A stretch of DNA of 32,479 nt from an uncultured Pelagibacteraceae bacterium (GTDB lineage: Bacteria; Pseudomonadota; Alphaproteobacteria; Pelagibacterales; Pelagibacteraceae), in NCBI GenBank assembly GCA_902615145.1, contig CACMNK010000002.1, positions 84,838-117,316 on the forward strand, written 5' to 3'. The position numbers and the translations under genes were made by a program. The notes beneath the pieces were generated by a model. That model searched no databases and was not told where the DNA came from. It was given only the letters and a program-made list of their open reading frames with translations. Shown in pieces: positions 18,041 to 26,222 of this stretch. Position 1 is the first letter of the stretch; each line of letters starts with the position of its first letter.

Positions 18041-18529
18041 ATGTATTTCAAAAATAATACTAAGCAGAGATTAAGATCCATTCAAGGCTTAAGATCTTTT
18101 AAAGACACCTTACCAACAAGTGTAAAAAAAGTTATCGACAAAAGAGGCCATATTTTTTCTGAAATACTTAATAATTGGAAATTTTTGGTAGGAGAAAGTC
18201 TCTTTAAAGTTTGTTTCCCAAAATCATTTAAAAATTCAAATAAATTTGGAGTTAGTACGTTATTAATTATGGTTAAGAGAGGTCATGAAATAGATTTAGA
18301 ATATTCGAAAAAAGAAATCATGGATAGAATAAATAATTTCTTTGGAAATATAATAATTGAAAAAATCAAATTTACTACTTTTGAGGAAGAACGAAAGCAG
18401 GTAATCAGTGACAAAATAGAGAAAAAAGCTGTGACAAGAAAAACATACCACAAAAAAATCGAGGGTGTTAAAAATGAAAAAATCAAAAAATCCTTAATAG
18501 AATTAACAAAAGTATTTAGAAAAAAATGA
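18041..18529 (+). CDS. DciA-like DUF721 protein (candidate replicative helicase loader)
   Basis: A 162-residue basic protein with a DUF721 domain in its first ~100 residues: FSEILNNWKFLVGESLFKVCFP corresponds to the family's WxxIVGxxLAxxxxP pattern, followed by a short beta segment (TLLIMVKRGHEIDLEYSKKEIMDRIN). DciA proteins load the DnaB helicase where DnaC is absent. The long lysine-rich C-terminal tail is not conserved. It starts head-to-head with mutY and overlaps the dsbA-like gene by four bases (ATGA). The assignment rests on the pattern plus the conserved neighbourhood. Confidence 0.75.
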   Translation: MYFKNNTKQRLRSIQGLRSFKDTLPTSVKKVIDKRGHIFSEILNNWKFLVGESLFKVCFPKSFKNSNKFGVSTLLIMVKRGHEIDLEYSKKEIMDRINNFFGNIIIEKIKFTTFEEERKQVISDKIEKKAVTRKTYHKKIEGVKNEKIKKSLIELTKVFRKK

Positions 18530-19101
18530 AAAAAACTATTTTATTAATCTTAATTATTTTAGGACTTTCTATTAAGGTAAATGCTGAGATTAATCGTATT
18601 GTTTCCGGACAAGATGATGCCAAAATAACAATTATTGCTTACGAGTCCCTGACTTGTAGTCATTGCGCAGATTTTCACAATAATATTTATCCGTTACTTA
18701 AAAAAGAATTTATTGATACTGGTTTGGTAAAAATAGAATTTAGGCACTTTCCCTTAGATATTGTCGCTCTTAATGCATCAAAAATTTCACAGTGCAAACA
18801 AGATCAAAGTTTAGAAATTATGATGAGTTTATATTCTGATCAGCAGGCTTGGATTAAAGGCAAAACAATAGAGGAGGCTAATGAAAACTTAAAAAAATTT
18901 GTTAAAAACAAAAATTTTACTTTAGATTTTGAAAAGTGCATAAACGATAAAAAAATTGAAGATTTTGTTTTAAGCGATCGAATCGAAGGCACTAAAAAAT
19001 TTGAGATAAATTCCACTCCTACGATAATAATTAATGGAAAAAAGTTTGAGAAAACTCTTAATTATAAAAATTTAAAAAAATCTTTAGAAAAGCTGATATA
19101 A
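18526..19101 (+). CDS. DsbA-family thiol:disulfide oxidoreductase (thioredoxin fold)
   Basis: A 191-residue protein with a cleavable signal peptide (residues 1-20, ending VNA), so it should act in the periplasm. The redox centre is C44-S-H-C47 in ESLTCSHCADFH, and the cis-proline loop is STPTIIING near residue 165. Two further cysteines (SQCKQD and EKCIND) may form a structural pair. Such 'thioredoxin domain' DsbA homologues sit between a DUF721 gene and smc in many alphaproteobacteria. The natural electron partner (DsbB or other) is not in the window. Start overlaps the dciA-like stop. Confidence 0.9.
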   Translation: MKKTILLILIILGLSIKVNAEINRIVSGQDDAKITIIAYESLTCSHCADFHNNIYPLLKKEFIDTGLVKIEFRHFPLDIVALNASKISQCKQDQSLEIMMSLYSDQQAWIKGKTIEEANENLKKFVKNKNFTLDFEKCINDKKIEDFVLSDRIEGTKKFEINSTPTIIINGKKFEKTLNYKNLKKSLEKLI

Positions 19102-19109
19102 GCTAATTA

Positions 19110-21506
19110 ATGGAGTTTAAAAAAATCCAACTAAATGGGTTTAAGTCCTTTGCTGATAAAACCAATTTCTTAATCGAAGATGGTTTAACTGGTATAGTTG
19201 GACCTAACGGTTGTGGAAAATCAAATATTGTCGAGTCCATTAGATGGGTTATGGGCGAAACATCTGCAAAAAGTTTACGTGGCTCAGGAATGGAGGATGT
19301 AATTTTTTCTGGTACTTCAAATAAACCATCTAAAAATATTGCTGAGGTTTCTATAACAGTTAAAAATGATAGCGGTGAGGGACCTATTCAATATCGAGAA
19401 GTTAATGAGATTAATGTTAGAAGAAAAATTGAAAAAGATAAAGGATCCAAGTTTTACATCAATGATAAAGAAGTAAGAGCAAGAGACTCTCAAATGTTTT
19501 TTGCTGATTTATCCACTGGAGCTCATTCTCCATCGATGATTAGTCAGGGTAGAATTGGGGCCCTAGTGACGGCTAAACCTACTGATAGAAGAGCAATTCT
19601 TGAAGAAGCAGCCGGTATCTCTGGTCTACATGTAAGACGACATGAGGCTGAATTAAGATTGGGCGCAGCTGAAAATAATCTTAAGAGAGCAGATGAATTA
19701 AGAAAACAGCAAGAAAGACAATTGGCAAATCTTCAAAAACAAGCGGAAGAGGCTTCAAAATATAAAAATATAACAGATGAAATAAAAAAAATTGAAGCTG
19801 GTCTTTACTATCTGAAATTAATGGAAATTGATAAAGAAATAACAATTGAAAATGAGATAAACAAAGAGGCCGAAGTTGAGGTTAGTGGATTTAATGAAAG
19901 AATTACAGAAATTGAAAAGTTAATCAAACTAGAAACAGAAAAAGTTACTCCATTAAGAGAAAAAAACATTGAAAATTTGTCTAAAATCCAAAGATTGAAT
20001 TTAGAACTTCAAAGTTTAGATAAAGAAAATACTAGGACTCAAGAAGAAATTGAGAATATTAAAAAATCATTAACAACACTTGATGAAGATGTTTCAAGAG
20101 AAAAAGGAATTATTATAGATGCTAATTCCAATGAGAAAAGACTCAAAGAGGAAAAAAGTGACCTAATAGAAGTTGATTCAAAATATTTTGAGACAGAAAA
20201 AAAATCAAATGAGGATCTTGATAATTCAAAAAATAATTTAATTGATGAAATAGGAAAAATTAAAACTTTAATAAGTTCAAATCAAAATGATACTGCGTTA
20301 GATAGTCTAAATGATCTTGAAAAAATTATTGATAAATATGCTGATAGCTATAGTAAAAATCAAAATATCAAAAAAGAATCTGTTAAAAGAAATGAGAGAA
20401 TCAAAATAATTGAAAAAGAGATTGAAAGCTGGAAAAATTTACTTTCAAATTCTGAAAAAATGGTAAATGAATTAACTGGTAGAAAGAATAGTCTAACCGA
20501 TCAATTAGAAATACTTGATAACCAACCAAAAATACAAGCCGAAAAAAAGGGACAAATTTCAGAGAATTTAAGAAATTCAGAGGAAGAAAAAAAAGAAAAT
20601 GAAAAAATTATAAACCATAATGATGAAAAAATTGGCTCACTCAGAACGAAGCTGAATGAAATACAAGAACAATCTATACAAATAAGAGAGAGAAAAGCAA
20701 GTTCAGGTGCAACTGTCGAGGGATTAAGAAAAAGAAAAAACGATTTAATAGATCGAATTACTTCTGAGCTTAATTTGACTGAGGAAAATATCTTAGAGAA
20801 TTCAAATTTAAATGGTGTTGAAGAATTACCTGACGCTGTCAATCAAGAAGATTTATTAGATAAAAAAAAACAGGAGAGAGAAAAATTAGGGTCCGTTAAT
20901 TTAAAAGCAGATGAAGAAACTAATAAATACGAGACTGAAATTAAAAAAATGGAGTCTGACCGAGCGGATTTAGTGACAGCAATTGTAAAATTAAAAGACA
21001 GTATTAACGAACTCAACCAAAAGGGTAGAGAAAGATTGGTTGAGGCCTTTGAAAAAGTTAATAGAAAATTTAATGAAGTCTATACAAAATTATTTAATGG
21101 TGGTAACGCAAAACTTGAACTTGTTGACTCAGATGACCCTCTAGAAGCAGGTTTAGAAATGTTGGTCAGTCCACCAGGAAAAAGACTTCAATCAATAACT
21201 TTATTATCGGGTGGAGAACAAGCTCTAACTGCGCTATCACTTATCTTCGCAGTTTTTTTGACTAATCCCTCTCCAATTTGTGTGCTAGATGAAGTAGATG
21301 CTCCTTTAGATGACGCTAATGTCACAAGATTTTGTAATTTATTAAATGAACTAACAAAAATAACAAATACAAAGTTTATCATCGTCACACACCATGCATT
21401 GACAATGTCAAAAATGAATAGATTATACGGTGTAACCATGCCCGAAAAAGGAATAAGTCAGCTGGTAGCAGTTGATTTACAAAAAGCAGAGAGTATGGTT
21501 GCTTGA
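19110..21506 (+). CDS. smc: Chromosome segregation protein SMC, unusually short, hinge not recognisable
   Basis: ATPase of the condensin-like SMC family. Walker A GPNGCGKS is at residues 31-38, the R-loop region is IRWVMGETSAKSLRG, and the alphaproteobacterial SMC motif ISQGRIGALVTAKPTDRRAILEEAAGISG follows. The C-terminal head has LLSGGEQALTALSL (about 698-711) and Walker B ICVLDEVDAPLDD (about 724-736). Between them are two Lys/Glu-rich coiled coils. The whole protein is 798 residues, against about 1150 in most bacteria. Around the midpoint (about 385-420) only a short polar stretch, SSNQNDTALDSLNDLEKII, occupies the hinge position; no glycine-rich hinge pattern and no Cys-x-x-Cys hook is visible. 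No frameshift is evident. ScpA and ScpB are not in the window. Confidence 0.93.
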   Translation: MEFKKIQLNGFKSFADKTNFLIEDGLTGIVGPNGCGKSNIVESIRWVMGETSAKSLRGSGMEDVIFSGTSNKPSKNIAEVSITVKNDSGEGPIQYREVNEINVRRKIEKDKGSKFYINDKEVRARDSQMFFADLSTGAHSPSMISQGRIGALVTAKPTDRRAILEEAAGISGLHVRRHEAELRLGAAENNLKRADELRKQQERQLANLQKQAEEASKYKNITDEIKKIEAGLYYLKLMEIDKEITIENEINKEAEVEVSGFNERITEIEKLIKLETEKVTPLREKNIENLSKIQRLNLELQSLDKENTRTQEEIENIKKSLTTLDEDVSREKGIIIDANSNEKRLKEEKSDLIEVDSKYFETEKKSNEDLDNSKNNLIDEIGKIKTLISSNQNDTALDSLNDLEKIIDKYADSYSKNQNIKKESVKRNERIKIIEKEIESWKNLLSNSEKMVNELTGRKNSLTDQLEILDNQPKIQAEKKGQISENLRNSEEEKKENEKIINHNDEKIGSLRTKLNEIQEQSIQIRERKASSGATVEGLRKRKNDLIDRITSELNLTEENILENSNLNGVEELPDAVNQEDLLDKKKQEREKLGSVNLKADEETNKYETEIKKMESDRADLVTAIVKLKDSINELNQKGRERLVEAFEKVNRKFNEVYTKLFNGGNAKLELVDSDDPLEAGLEMLVSPPGKRLQSITLLSGGEQALTALSLIFAVFLTNPSPICVLDEVDAPLDDANVTRFCNLLNELTKITNTKFIIVTHHALTMSKMNRLYGVTMPEKGISQLVAVDLQKAESMVA

Positions 21507-21519
21507 TTAAAATAACCAG

Positions 21520-21795
21520 ATGTCTAAAAATCAGTTCAAAACTCGCTTAGAAATTGCAAAAAAAAAGCTCTCAAAGAAAGACAATGAAAACAAAAAGCAA
21601 AATTCATCGCCTATTGGCTCAGCTTTTAAGCTAAGTACAGAATTAGTGTCAGCAGTTGCTGTAGGGACAATTATTGGGTTTATTTTAGACAATACCTTTG
21701 GTACTAAACCATGGTTAATTTTAATTTTTTTTTTTGTAGGTGTAATCGCAGGTATTACGAATGTGATTAGATCTGCCAAAAATATGCAAAAATAG
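21520..21795 (+). CDS. atpI: ATP synthase protein I (AtpI/AtpZ family)
   Basis: A small 91-residue membrane protein heading the F0 operon, thought to help c-ring assembly. A charged N-terminus (about 35 residues) is followed by two transmembrane helices: STELVSAVAVGTIIGFILDN and PWLILIFFFVGVIAGITNV, with FGTKPW in the loop, as in alphaproteobacterial AtpI. It begins 13 bases after smc, with no visible terminator, so the F0 promoter probably lies within the smc 3' region or transcription continues from smc. Confidence 0.85.
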   Translation: MSKNQFKTRLEIAKKKLSKKDNENKKQNSSPIGSAFKLSTELVSAVAVGTIIGFILDNTFGTKPWLILIFFFVGVIAGITNVIRSAKNMQK

Positions 21796-21806
21796 ATATA
21801 AAATTT

Positions 21807-22541
21807 ATGGCATCAAATCCAATGACTCAATTCGAAGTTTACAGAATTGGGCCAGAAATAAAAATCGGAGCTTTTGATATCTCTTTTACGAATGCAAGTT
21901 TGTTTATGGTAGTCAGTTCTATTGCAATTCTCGTGATCTTTAATTTAGGAGCTAAAAAAAATTCTATGCTACCTAATAAGATTCAACTATTAGCAGAATT
22001 AAGCTACACATTCGTATCTAAAATGATCAGCGATACTGCAGGATCTAAGGCGAAACCTTATTTTGCCTTTATATTTTCATTATTTATGTTTGTTCTTTTT
22101 TGTAACATGTTTGGAATGATACCTTACACCTTTACGGTCACTAGTCATATAATAGTAACATTTGTCTTAGCTGCATTCATATTCATTGGTGTAACAATTA
22201 TTGGTTTTATGAAACATGGTTTTGGTTATTTAAAACTTTTCGTTCCAAGCGGAGTTCCTATTGTTTTATTACCTTTGATAGTTGTCATTGAAATAATCTC
22301 ATATCTAAGTAGACCTATTAGTTTATCAGTAAGACTTTTTGCTAATATGATGGCAGGTCACACAATGATGAAAGTTTTCGGGGGCTTTGTTATAAGCCTT
22401 GGAATAGTTGGAGGATGGCTTCCTTTAACATTTTCTGTTGCATTAACTGGTTTGGAGATCTTAGTTGCTTTTCTTCAAGCTTATGTTTTTGCAATTTTAA
22501 CATGCATTTACTTAAATGATGCATTAAATTTACACCATTAA
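21807..22541 (+). CDS. atpB: ATP synthase F0 subunit a
   Basis: The stator membrane subunit that forms the proton half-channels against the c-ring. It has 244 residues and five or six transmembrane helices. The essential arginine is Arg176 in SLSVRLFANMMAGH, and the last helices contain GLEILVAFLQAYVFAILTCIYL with the conserved Glu/Gln residues. N-terminal PMTQFEVYRIGPEIKIG is typical of alphaproteobacterial subunit a. The F1 genes are not nearby, as usual for this class. Confidence 0.97.
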   Translation: MASNPMTQFEVYRIGPEIKIGAFDISFTNASLFMVVSSIAILVIFNLGAKKNSMLPNKIQLLAELSYTFVSKMISDTAGSKAKPYFAFIFSLFMFVLFCNMFGMIPYTFTVTSHIIVTFVLAAFIFIGVTIIGFMKHGFGYLKLFVPSGVPIVLLPLIVVIEIISYLSRPISLSVRLFANMMAGHTMMKVFGGFVISLGIVGGWLPLTFSVALTGLEILVAFLQAYVFAILTCIYLNDALNLHH

Positions 22542-22547
22542 CTAACA

Positions 22548-22554
22548 AAGGAGG
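22548..22554 (+). promoter_or_regulatory. Full Shine-Dalgarno sequence of atpE
   Basis: AAGGAGG, a complete match to the anti-Shine-Dalgarno sequence, ends five bases before the atpE ATG. Most genes in the window have no such sequence. A strong ribosome binding site is expected here because roughly ten c subunits are needed per enzyme against one subunit a. Confidence 0.8.
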
Positions 22555-22559
22555 ATATA

Positions 22560-22787
22560 ATGGAATTAGAAGCAGCAAAAATGATCGGGGCAGGTTTAGC
22601 AGCAATCGCTTTAGCTGGCGCTGGTGTCGGAATTGGGATAATTTTTGGGAATTATCTTTCAGGAGCAATGAGAAACCCTTCTGCAGCACAAAAACAATTT
22701 CCTAATTTGCTTTTAGGATTTGCTCTCGCAGAAGCAACTGGGTTGTTTGGTTTGGTAGTTGCATTAATCATTCTATTTGCGTTTTAA
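22560..22787 (+). CDS. atpE: ATP synthase F0 subunit c
   Basis: The c-ring proteolipid, 75 residues forming a two-helix hairpin. Helix 1 has the glycine-rich AGAGVGIGIIFG, the polar loop is MRNPSA (Arg38, Asn39, Pro40), and helix 2 carries the proton-binding carboxylate Glu58 in GFALAEATGLF. No sodium-binding signature (Gln in helix 1 with ES/T pattern) is obvious, so proton coupling is expected. It has the strongest ribosome binding site of the window. Confidence 0.98.
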   Translation: MELEAAKMIGAGLAAIALAGAGVGIGIIFGNYLSGAMRNPSAAQKQFPNLLLGFALAEATGLFGLVVALIILFAF

Positions 22788-22792
22788 ATTTG

Positions 22793-23383
22793 ATGATTAG
22801 AAAATATTTTTTTCAGTTAATATTTTTATACCTCTTTTTTTCAAAAGAGGTTTTTGCAGCTGAAAGTGGTGGTATGCCTCAATTAGATCCTGAATTTTGG
22901 GTTTCTCAGATTTTTTGGCTTACATTAGTTTTTGGTACTTTGTATATTGTTTTATCTAAGCTTATATTACCAAAAATCAGTGCAAATTTGGAATTAAGGA
23001 AATCTCAAATACAAGAAAATATTGAGGCTGCGGATAAGCAGAGGAAAGATAGTGAATTAAAGCTCAAGGAATATGACGATATAATTTTAAAAAGTAAACT
23101 TGAGTCAAAAAATCTTTTTAACGAGACTAGAGAAAAAACATTAAGAAATATTAATTTAAAAAGAGATTCTTTAGAAAAACAGATTGATGAAGAAATTAAG
23201 AAAGCTGAAACTGAGATTGACCAGCTTAGGAAAAGTGCTCCTGAAAAAATAAATAAGATCGCAATTGAAACGTCTTCAGAGATACTTAAAAATTTGATAG
23301 GCACTGAAATTAATAACAGCAGTATTTCAGCTATAGTTGATGATTTATACAGGAAAAATGGAGGCAAATACTATGGTAATTGA
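22793..23383 (+). CDS. atpG: ATP synthase F0 subunit b'
   Basis: The second peripheral-stalk subunit of alphaproteobacteria and cyanobacteria. It has 196 residues from the ATG at 22793; a TTG three bases earlier is less likely. A hydrophobic N-terminal segment ending VFAAE looks like a cleavable signal or an extra anchor. The true membrane helix follows (FWVSQIFWLTLVFGTLYIVLS), and then a long charged coiled coil (about residues 65-165). It lies between atpE and atpF and overlaps the atpF start. The name atpF' is also used. Confidence 0.92.
   Translation: MIRKYFFQLIFLYLFFSKEVFAAESGGMPQLDPEFWVSQIFWLTLVFGTLYIVLSKLILPKISANLELRKSQIQENIEAADKQRKDSELKLKEYDDIILKSKLESKNLFNETREKTLRNINLKRDSLEKQIDEEIKKAETEIDQLRKSAPEKINKIAIETSSEILKNLIGTEINNSSISAIVDDLYRKNGGKYYGN
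23360..23364 (+). promoter_or_regulatory. Ribosome binding site deciding the atpF start
   Basis: GGAGG ends eight bases before the ATG at 23373, at good spacing for that start. The same bases form part of the codons after the upstream ATG at 23358, which would not be served by them. This is the reason for choosing 23373. Confidence 0.55.
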
Positions 23384-23870
23384 CTCTACATTCTGGGTTG
23401 CAGTTTCATTTTTTATTTTTTTTGGTGGGTTGGTTTATTTAAAAGTGCCACAAAAAATAAATGAAATATTGAATAAACTCATTACTGATATAAAAAATGA
23501 AATTGATGAAAGTGAAAAACTTCGAAAAGAAGCAAAAGATTTATTAAGTAATGCTCAGAGTAAACTTGATACTGCACAATCTGTAAGAAATGAAATTTTG
23601 GAACAGGCTAAAAAAGATAGTGATAGATTAATAATAGATCTTAATGACAAATTTCATAAGTCATCAGAAATTAAAAAAGCATCTGCTGAAAACAAAATAG
23701 TTCAAATGAAAGAAGCAGCGATTAAAGAAATAAAGGATGCATCAGTAAAAATCGCAGTAGACTCTGTTAAAAAAATTATTACCACATCTGTTGATAAGTC
23801 TAAACTAGATAACTTGTTTCAAAAAAATTTAGAAGAGACTAAAGAAGAGTTAAAAAAAATTAATTCATAA
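23373..23870 (+). CDS. atpF: ATP synthase F0 subunit b
   Basis: Peripheral-stalk subunit with one N-terminal membrane helix (STFWVAVSFFIFFGGLVYL) and a long polar coiled coil to the C-terminus (KLRKEAKDLLSNAQSKLDTAQ..., EETKEELKKINS). From the ATG at 23373 it has 165 residues; upstream ATGs at 23358 and 23340 lie inside atpF' and lack a well-placed ribosome binding site. It overlaps the b' gene by 11 bases. It is the last F0 gene. Confidence 0.93.
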   Translation: MVIDSTFWVAVSFFIFFGGLVYLKVPQKINEILNKLITDIKNEIDESEKLRKEAKDLLSNAQSKLDTAQSVRNEILEQAKKDSDRLIIDLNDKFHKSSEIKKASAENKIVQMKEAAIKEIKDASVKIAVDSVKKIITTSVDKSKLDNLFQKNLEETKEELKKINS

Positions 23871-23910
23871 TTTTCTTACAATTTTTTTAAAAAAACTATA
23901 GATTATTAAG
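23871..23910 (+). promoter_or_regulatory. Gap between F0 operon and crt cluster; possible crt promoter
   Basis: Forty bases with a T7 run directly followed by an A7 run (near 23882-23895) and a TATAGATTAT stretch at 23897-23906 that could supply a -10 box. No clear -35 box at 16-18 bases is seen. It may instead hold nothing and let F0 transcripts run into crtI. Confidence 0.25.
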
Positions 23911-25371
23911 ATGAATTCTATTGTGGTAGGCTCAGGTTTTGGCGGTATTGCTGCAGCTCTGAGATTAAAAGCTAAAGGTCATCAAGTTACATTAGTTGAA
24001 AAACATCCTGATCTTGGCGGTAGAGCAAGAGTTTTTAAAAAAAATGGTTTCATTTACGATGGTGGACCCACCGTTATTACTGCGCCATATTTAATTGATG
24101 AATTATTCAAATTATTTGAAAAAGACTCAAAAAATTATATAGAACTTTCCCCTCTTAAAATTTGGTATCAATTTATTTTTGAAGATAACTCAAAATTTAA
24201 TTACTCAGGTGATGAAACTCAAATGAAGAAACAAATTGCAGAAATTAGTAAAGATGATGTTGAGGGATACGAAAAATTAGTAAATTTTACAAAAAAAATT
24301 TTTGACAAAGGTTTTTTAGAACTTGCGGATGTTCCTTTTGATAAACCTTTCTTTATGATGCGGCAACTTCCTTCACTTCTAAAACTTAAAAGTTATAAAT
24401 CAGTTTATTCATTAGTTTCATCTTTTATAAAAAATGAAAAACTAAGAAGAATGTTAAGCATGCATCCTCTTTTAGTTGGTGGAAATCCTTTTACAACTAC
24501 TTCTATTTATGGACTAATATTATATTTAGAGAAAAAATGGGGAATTCATTACTCAATGGGTGGGACAGGTAATATTATTAAAGGTTTTGAGAAACTTATG
24601 AAAGAAGTTGATATTAAAATCATAAAGGGCCATGAAGTAGAAAAAATTATTTCAAATGGAAATAAAATAACTGGTGTCAGACTTGATAATGATACTAATA
24701 TTTTAGCTGATAATGTTATTTGTAATGCTGACCCACCTGCAGTTTATGAAAAGTTGCTTAATGGAAACTCAAAAAATTCAATCATGTTCAAATGGAAAAG
24801 ACAAAGGATGGAATACTCTATGGGATTATTTGTTTATTATTTTGGAACAAAAAGAACTTACCAAAACATTGAACATCACACAATAAAATTTGGAAATAAG
24901 TATAAAGAACATCTCGATGACATATTTGAGAATAAAAAATTAAATGATGATATAAGTTATTATCTACATAGACCCTCTGCTACTGACAAAACTATGGCTC
25001 CTGCTGGACAAGATTGTTTTTATGTTCTTGTTCCAGTTCCAAATAATCAATCTAAAATTAATTGGTCTATTCAGGGAGAAAAAATGAAAAATTTGGTAAT
25101 TGAAAAAATGGAAAAGGATCTTATGCCAAACTTAAGAGAGAATATTGTTGAAGATTTTTATTTAACACCAGACTATTTCGAAAAAGATTTAAACACAAAG
25201 TATGGATCTGGCTTTTCAATTCAACCAAAATTTACACAATCCGCTTATTTTAGATTTCATAATAAATCTGAAATGTACGATGGACTCTATTTTGTTGGAG
25301 CTGGGACACATCCAGGGGCTGGTGTGCCTGGCGTACTATCCTCAGCTAAAGTGTTAGATAAAATTTTATAA
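23911..25371 (+). CDS. crtI: Phytoene desaturase (CrtI)
   Basis: FAD-dependent desaturase that converts phytoene to lycopene; 486 residues, normal for CrtI. The N-terminal FAD motif is VVGSGFGGIAAALRLKAKG, followed by GGRARVF and YDGGPTVITAPYLIDELF. The C-terminal CrtI signature is YFVGAGTHPGAGVPGVLSSAKV. It is first in crtI-crtB-crtY-blh, and its stop overlaps the crtB start by one base (TAATG). The genes together lead from geranylgeranyl diphosphate to retinal. Confidence 0.97.
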   Translation: MNSIVVGSGFGGIAAALRLKAKGHQVTLVEKHPDLGGRARVFKKNGFIYDGGPTVITAPYLIDELFKLFEKDSKNYIELSPLKIWYQFIFEDNSKFNYSGDETQMKKQIAEISKDDVEGYEKLVNFTKKIFDKGFLELADVPFDKPFFMMRQLPSLLKLKSYKSVYSLVSSFIKNEKLRRMLSMHPLLVGGNPFTTTSIYGLILYLEKKWGIHYSMGGTGNIIKGFEKLMKEVDIKIIKGHEVEKIISNGNKITGVRLDNDTNILADNVICNADPPAVYEKLLNGNSKNSIMFKWKRQRMEYSMGLFVYYFGTKRTYQNIEHHTIKFGNKYKEHLDDIFENKKLNDDISYYLHRPSATDKTMAPAGQDCFYVLVPVPNNQSKINWSIQGEKMKNLVIEKMEKDLMPNLRENIVEDFYLTPDYFEKDLNTKYGSGFSIQPKFTQSAYFRFHNKSEMYDGLYFVGAGTHPGAGVPGVLSSAKVLDKIL

Positions 25372-26222
25372 TGTCTGATAAAAGTTACTTGTCTGTTTAT
25401 GCAAAGTCATTTAGCTGGGCAGGTTTTTTTTTACCAAAGAAAACACTTAAAAAATGTTCTGTATTATATGATTTTTGTAGAGTTGCAGACAATATTGCAG
25501 ACGATAAAGACGAGATAGAGGTCAAAGAAAAAAAATTTGCTGAATTTGAAAATGACTTTAATCAAAAAAAATTTGATAACCTTATTATAAAGAATATGTG
25601 GGGTATCATGGAGGAATTCAACATATCCATAAAAATAGTTCAAGATTTATTGGCTGGTATTAAATCAGATATAAAAGAAAAAGTTGAAATGAATTCAAAA
25701 AAAGAATTATTAATTTATTCGTATAGAGTAGCTGGGACTGTTGGCTTAATGATGGCTAAAATTTTAAATGTAACAAAAAAAAATTCTCTCAAGTCAGCTA
25801 TTGATTTGGGAATAGCAATGCAATTAACAAATATATCTAGAGATGTCTTGGAAGATTCGAAAAATAACAGATTTTATATAGATGAAAATTTTGAAAAGAT
25901 CTCCTCAACTATTAATCTCGCAAACCGTTATTATCAAGATTCTTTCTATGCAATAAAAAGCATACCAATAAGTTTCCGTTTTTCTATATTGGTTGCTAGA
26001 AGAGTGTACAGAAAAATAGGATATAAAATTTTAAAAAAAAAAAACTTGGAGAACTACCAAAGATCAGGGAAGATTTATGTATCAAATATTGAAAAAGTAC
26101 TGGAGACTTTTCTATCAATTTTTGACTTAATCGGTCTATATTTAATTAATAAAAACGAAGATCAAATTCAACATGATCACATTCTGATAAATGAGGAAAT
26201 AAACTTAAATGAAAGAATTTGA
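25371..26222 (+). CDS. crtB: Phytoene synthase
   Basis: Joins two geranylgeranyl diphosphates into phytoene. It has 283 residues of the all-alpha prenyl-synthase fold. The two aspartate-rich motifs are D40-x3-D44 in CRVADNIADD and RDVLEDS with nearby RFY (about residues 159-170); MQLTNISRDV is the family's second-motif context. Start shares one base with the crtI stop, and the end overlaps crtY by 14 bases. The precursor synthase crtE is not in this window. Confidence 0.96.
   Translation: MSDKSYLSVYAKSFSWAGFFLPKKTLKKCSVLYDFCRVADNIADDKDEIEVKEKKFAEFENDFNQKKFDNLIIKNMWGIMEEFNISIKIVQDLLAGIKSDIKEKVEMNSKKELLIYSYRVAGTVGLMMAKILNVTKKNSLKSAIDLGIAMQLTNISRDVLEDSKNNRFYIDENFEKISSTINLANRYYQDSFYAIKSIPISFRFSILVARRVYRKIGYKILKKKNLENYQRSGKIYVSNIEKVLETFLSIFDLIGLYLINKNEDQIQHDHILINEEINLNERI

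Noticed and set aside
20501-20842. 113-codon minus-strand open frame inside smc
   Set aside because: Serine/phenylalanine-rich complement of a Lys/Glu coiled coil; no independent support.
18526-21506. Possible frameshift or assembly break explaining the short SMC
   Set aside because: The frame is continuous, both ATPase halves are in one frame, and no leftover hinge-like coding sequence is seen in the other frames.
22390-22689. 99-codon minus-strand open frame across atpB/atpE
   Set aside because: It is antisense to two well-recognised genes, is leucine/glutamine-rich as expected from the complement, and has no family-like motif.
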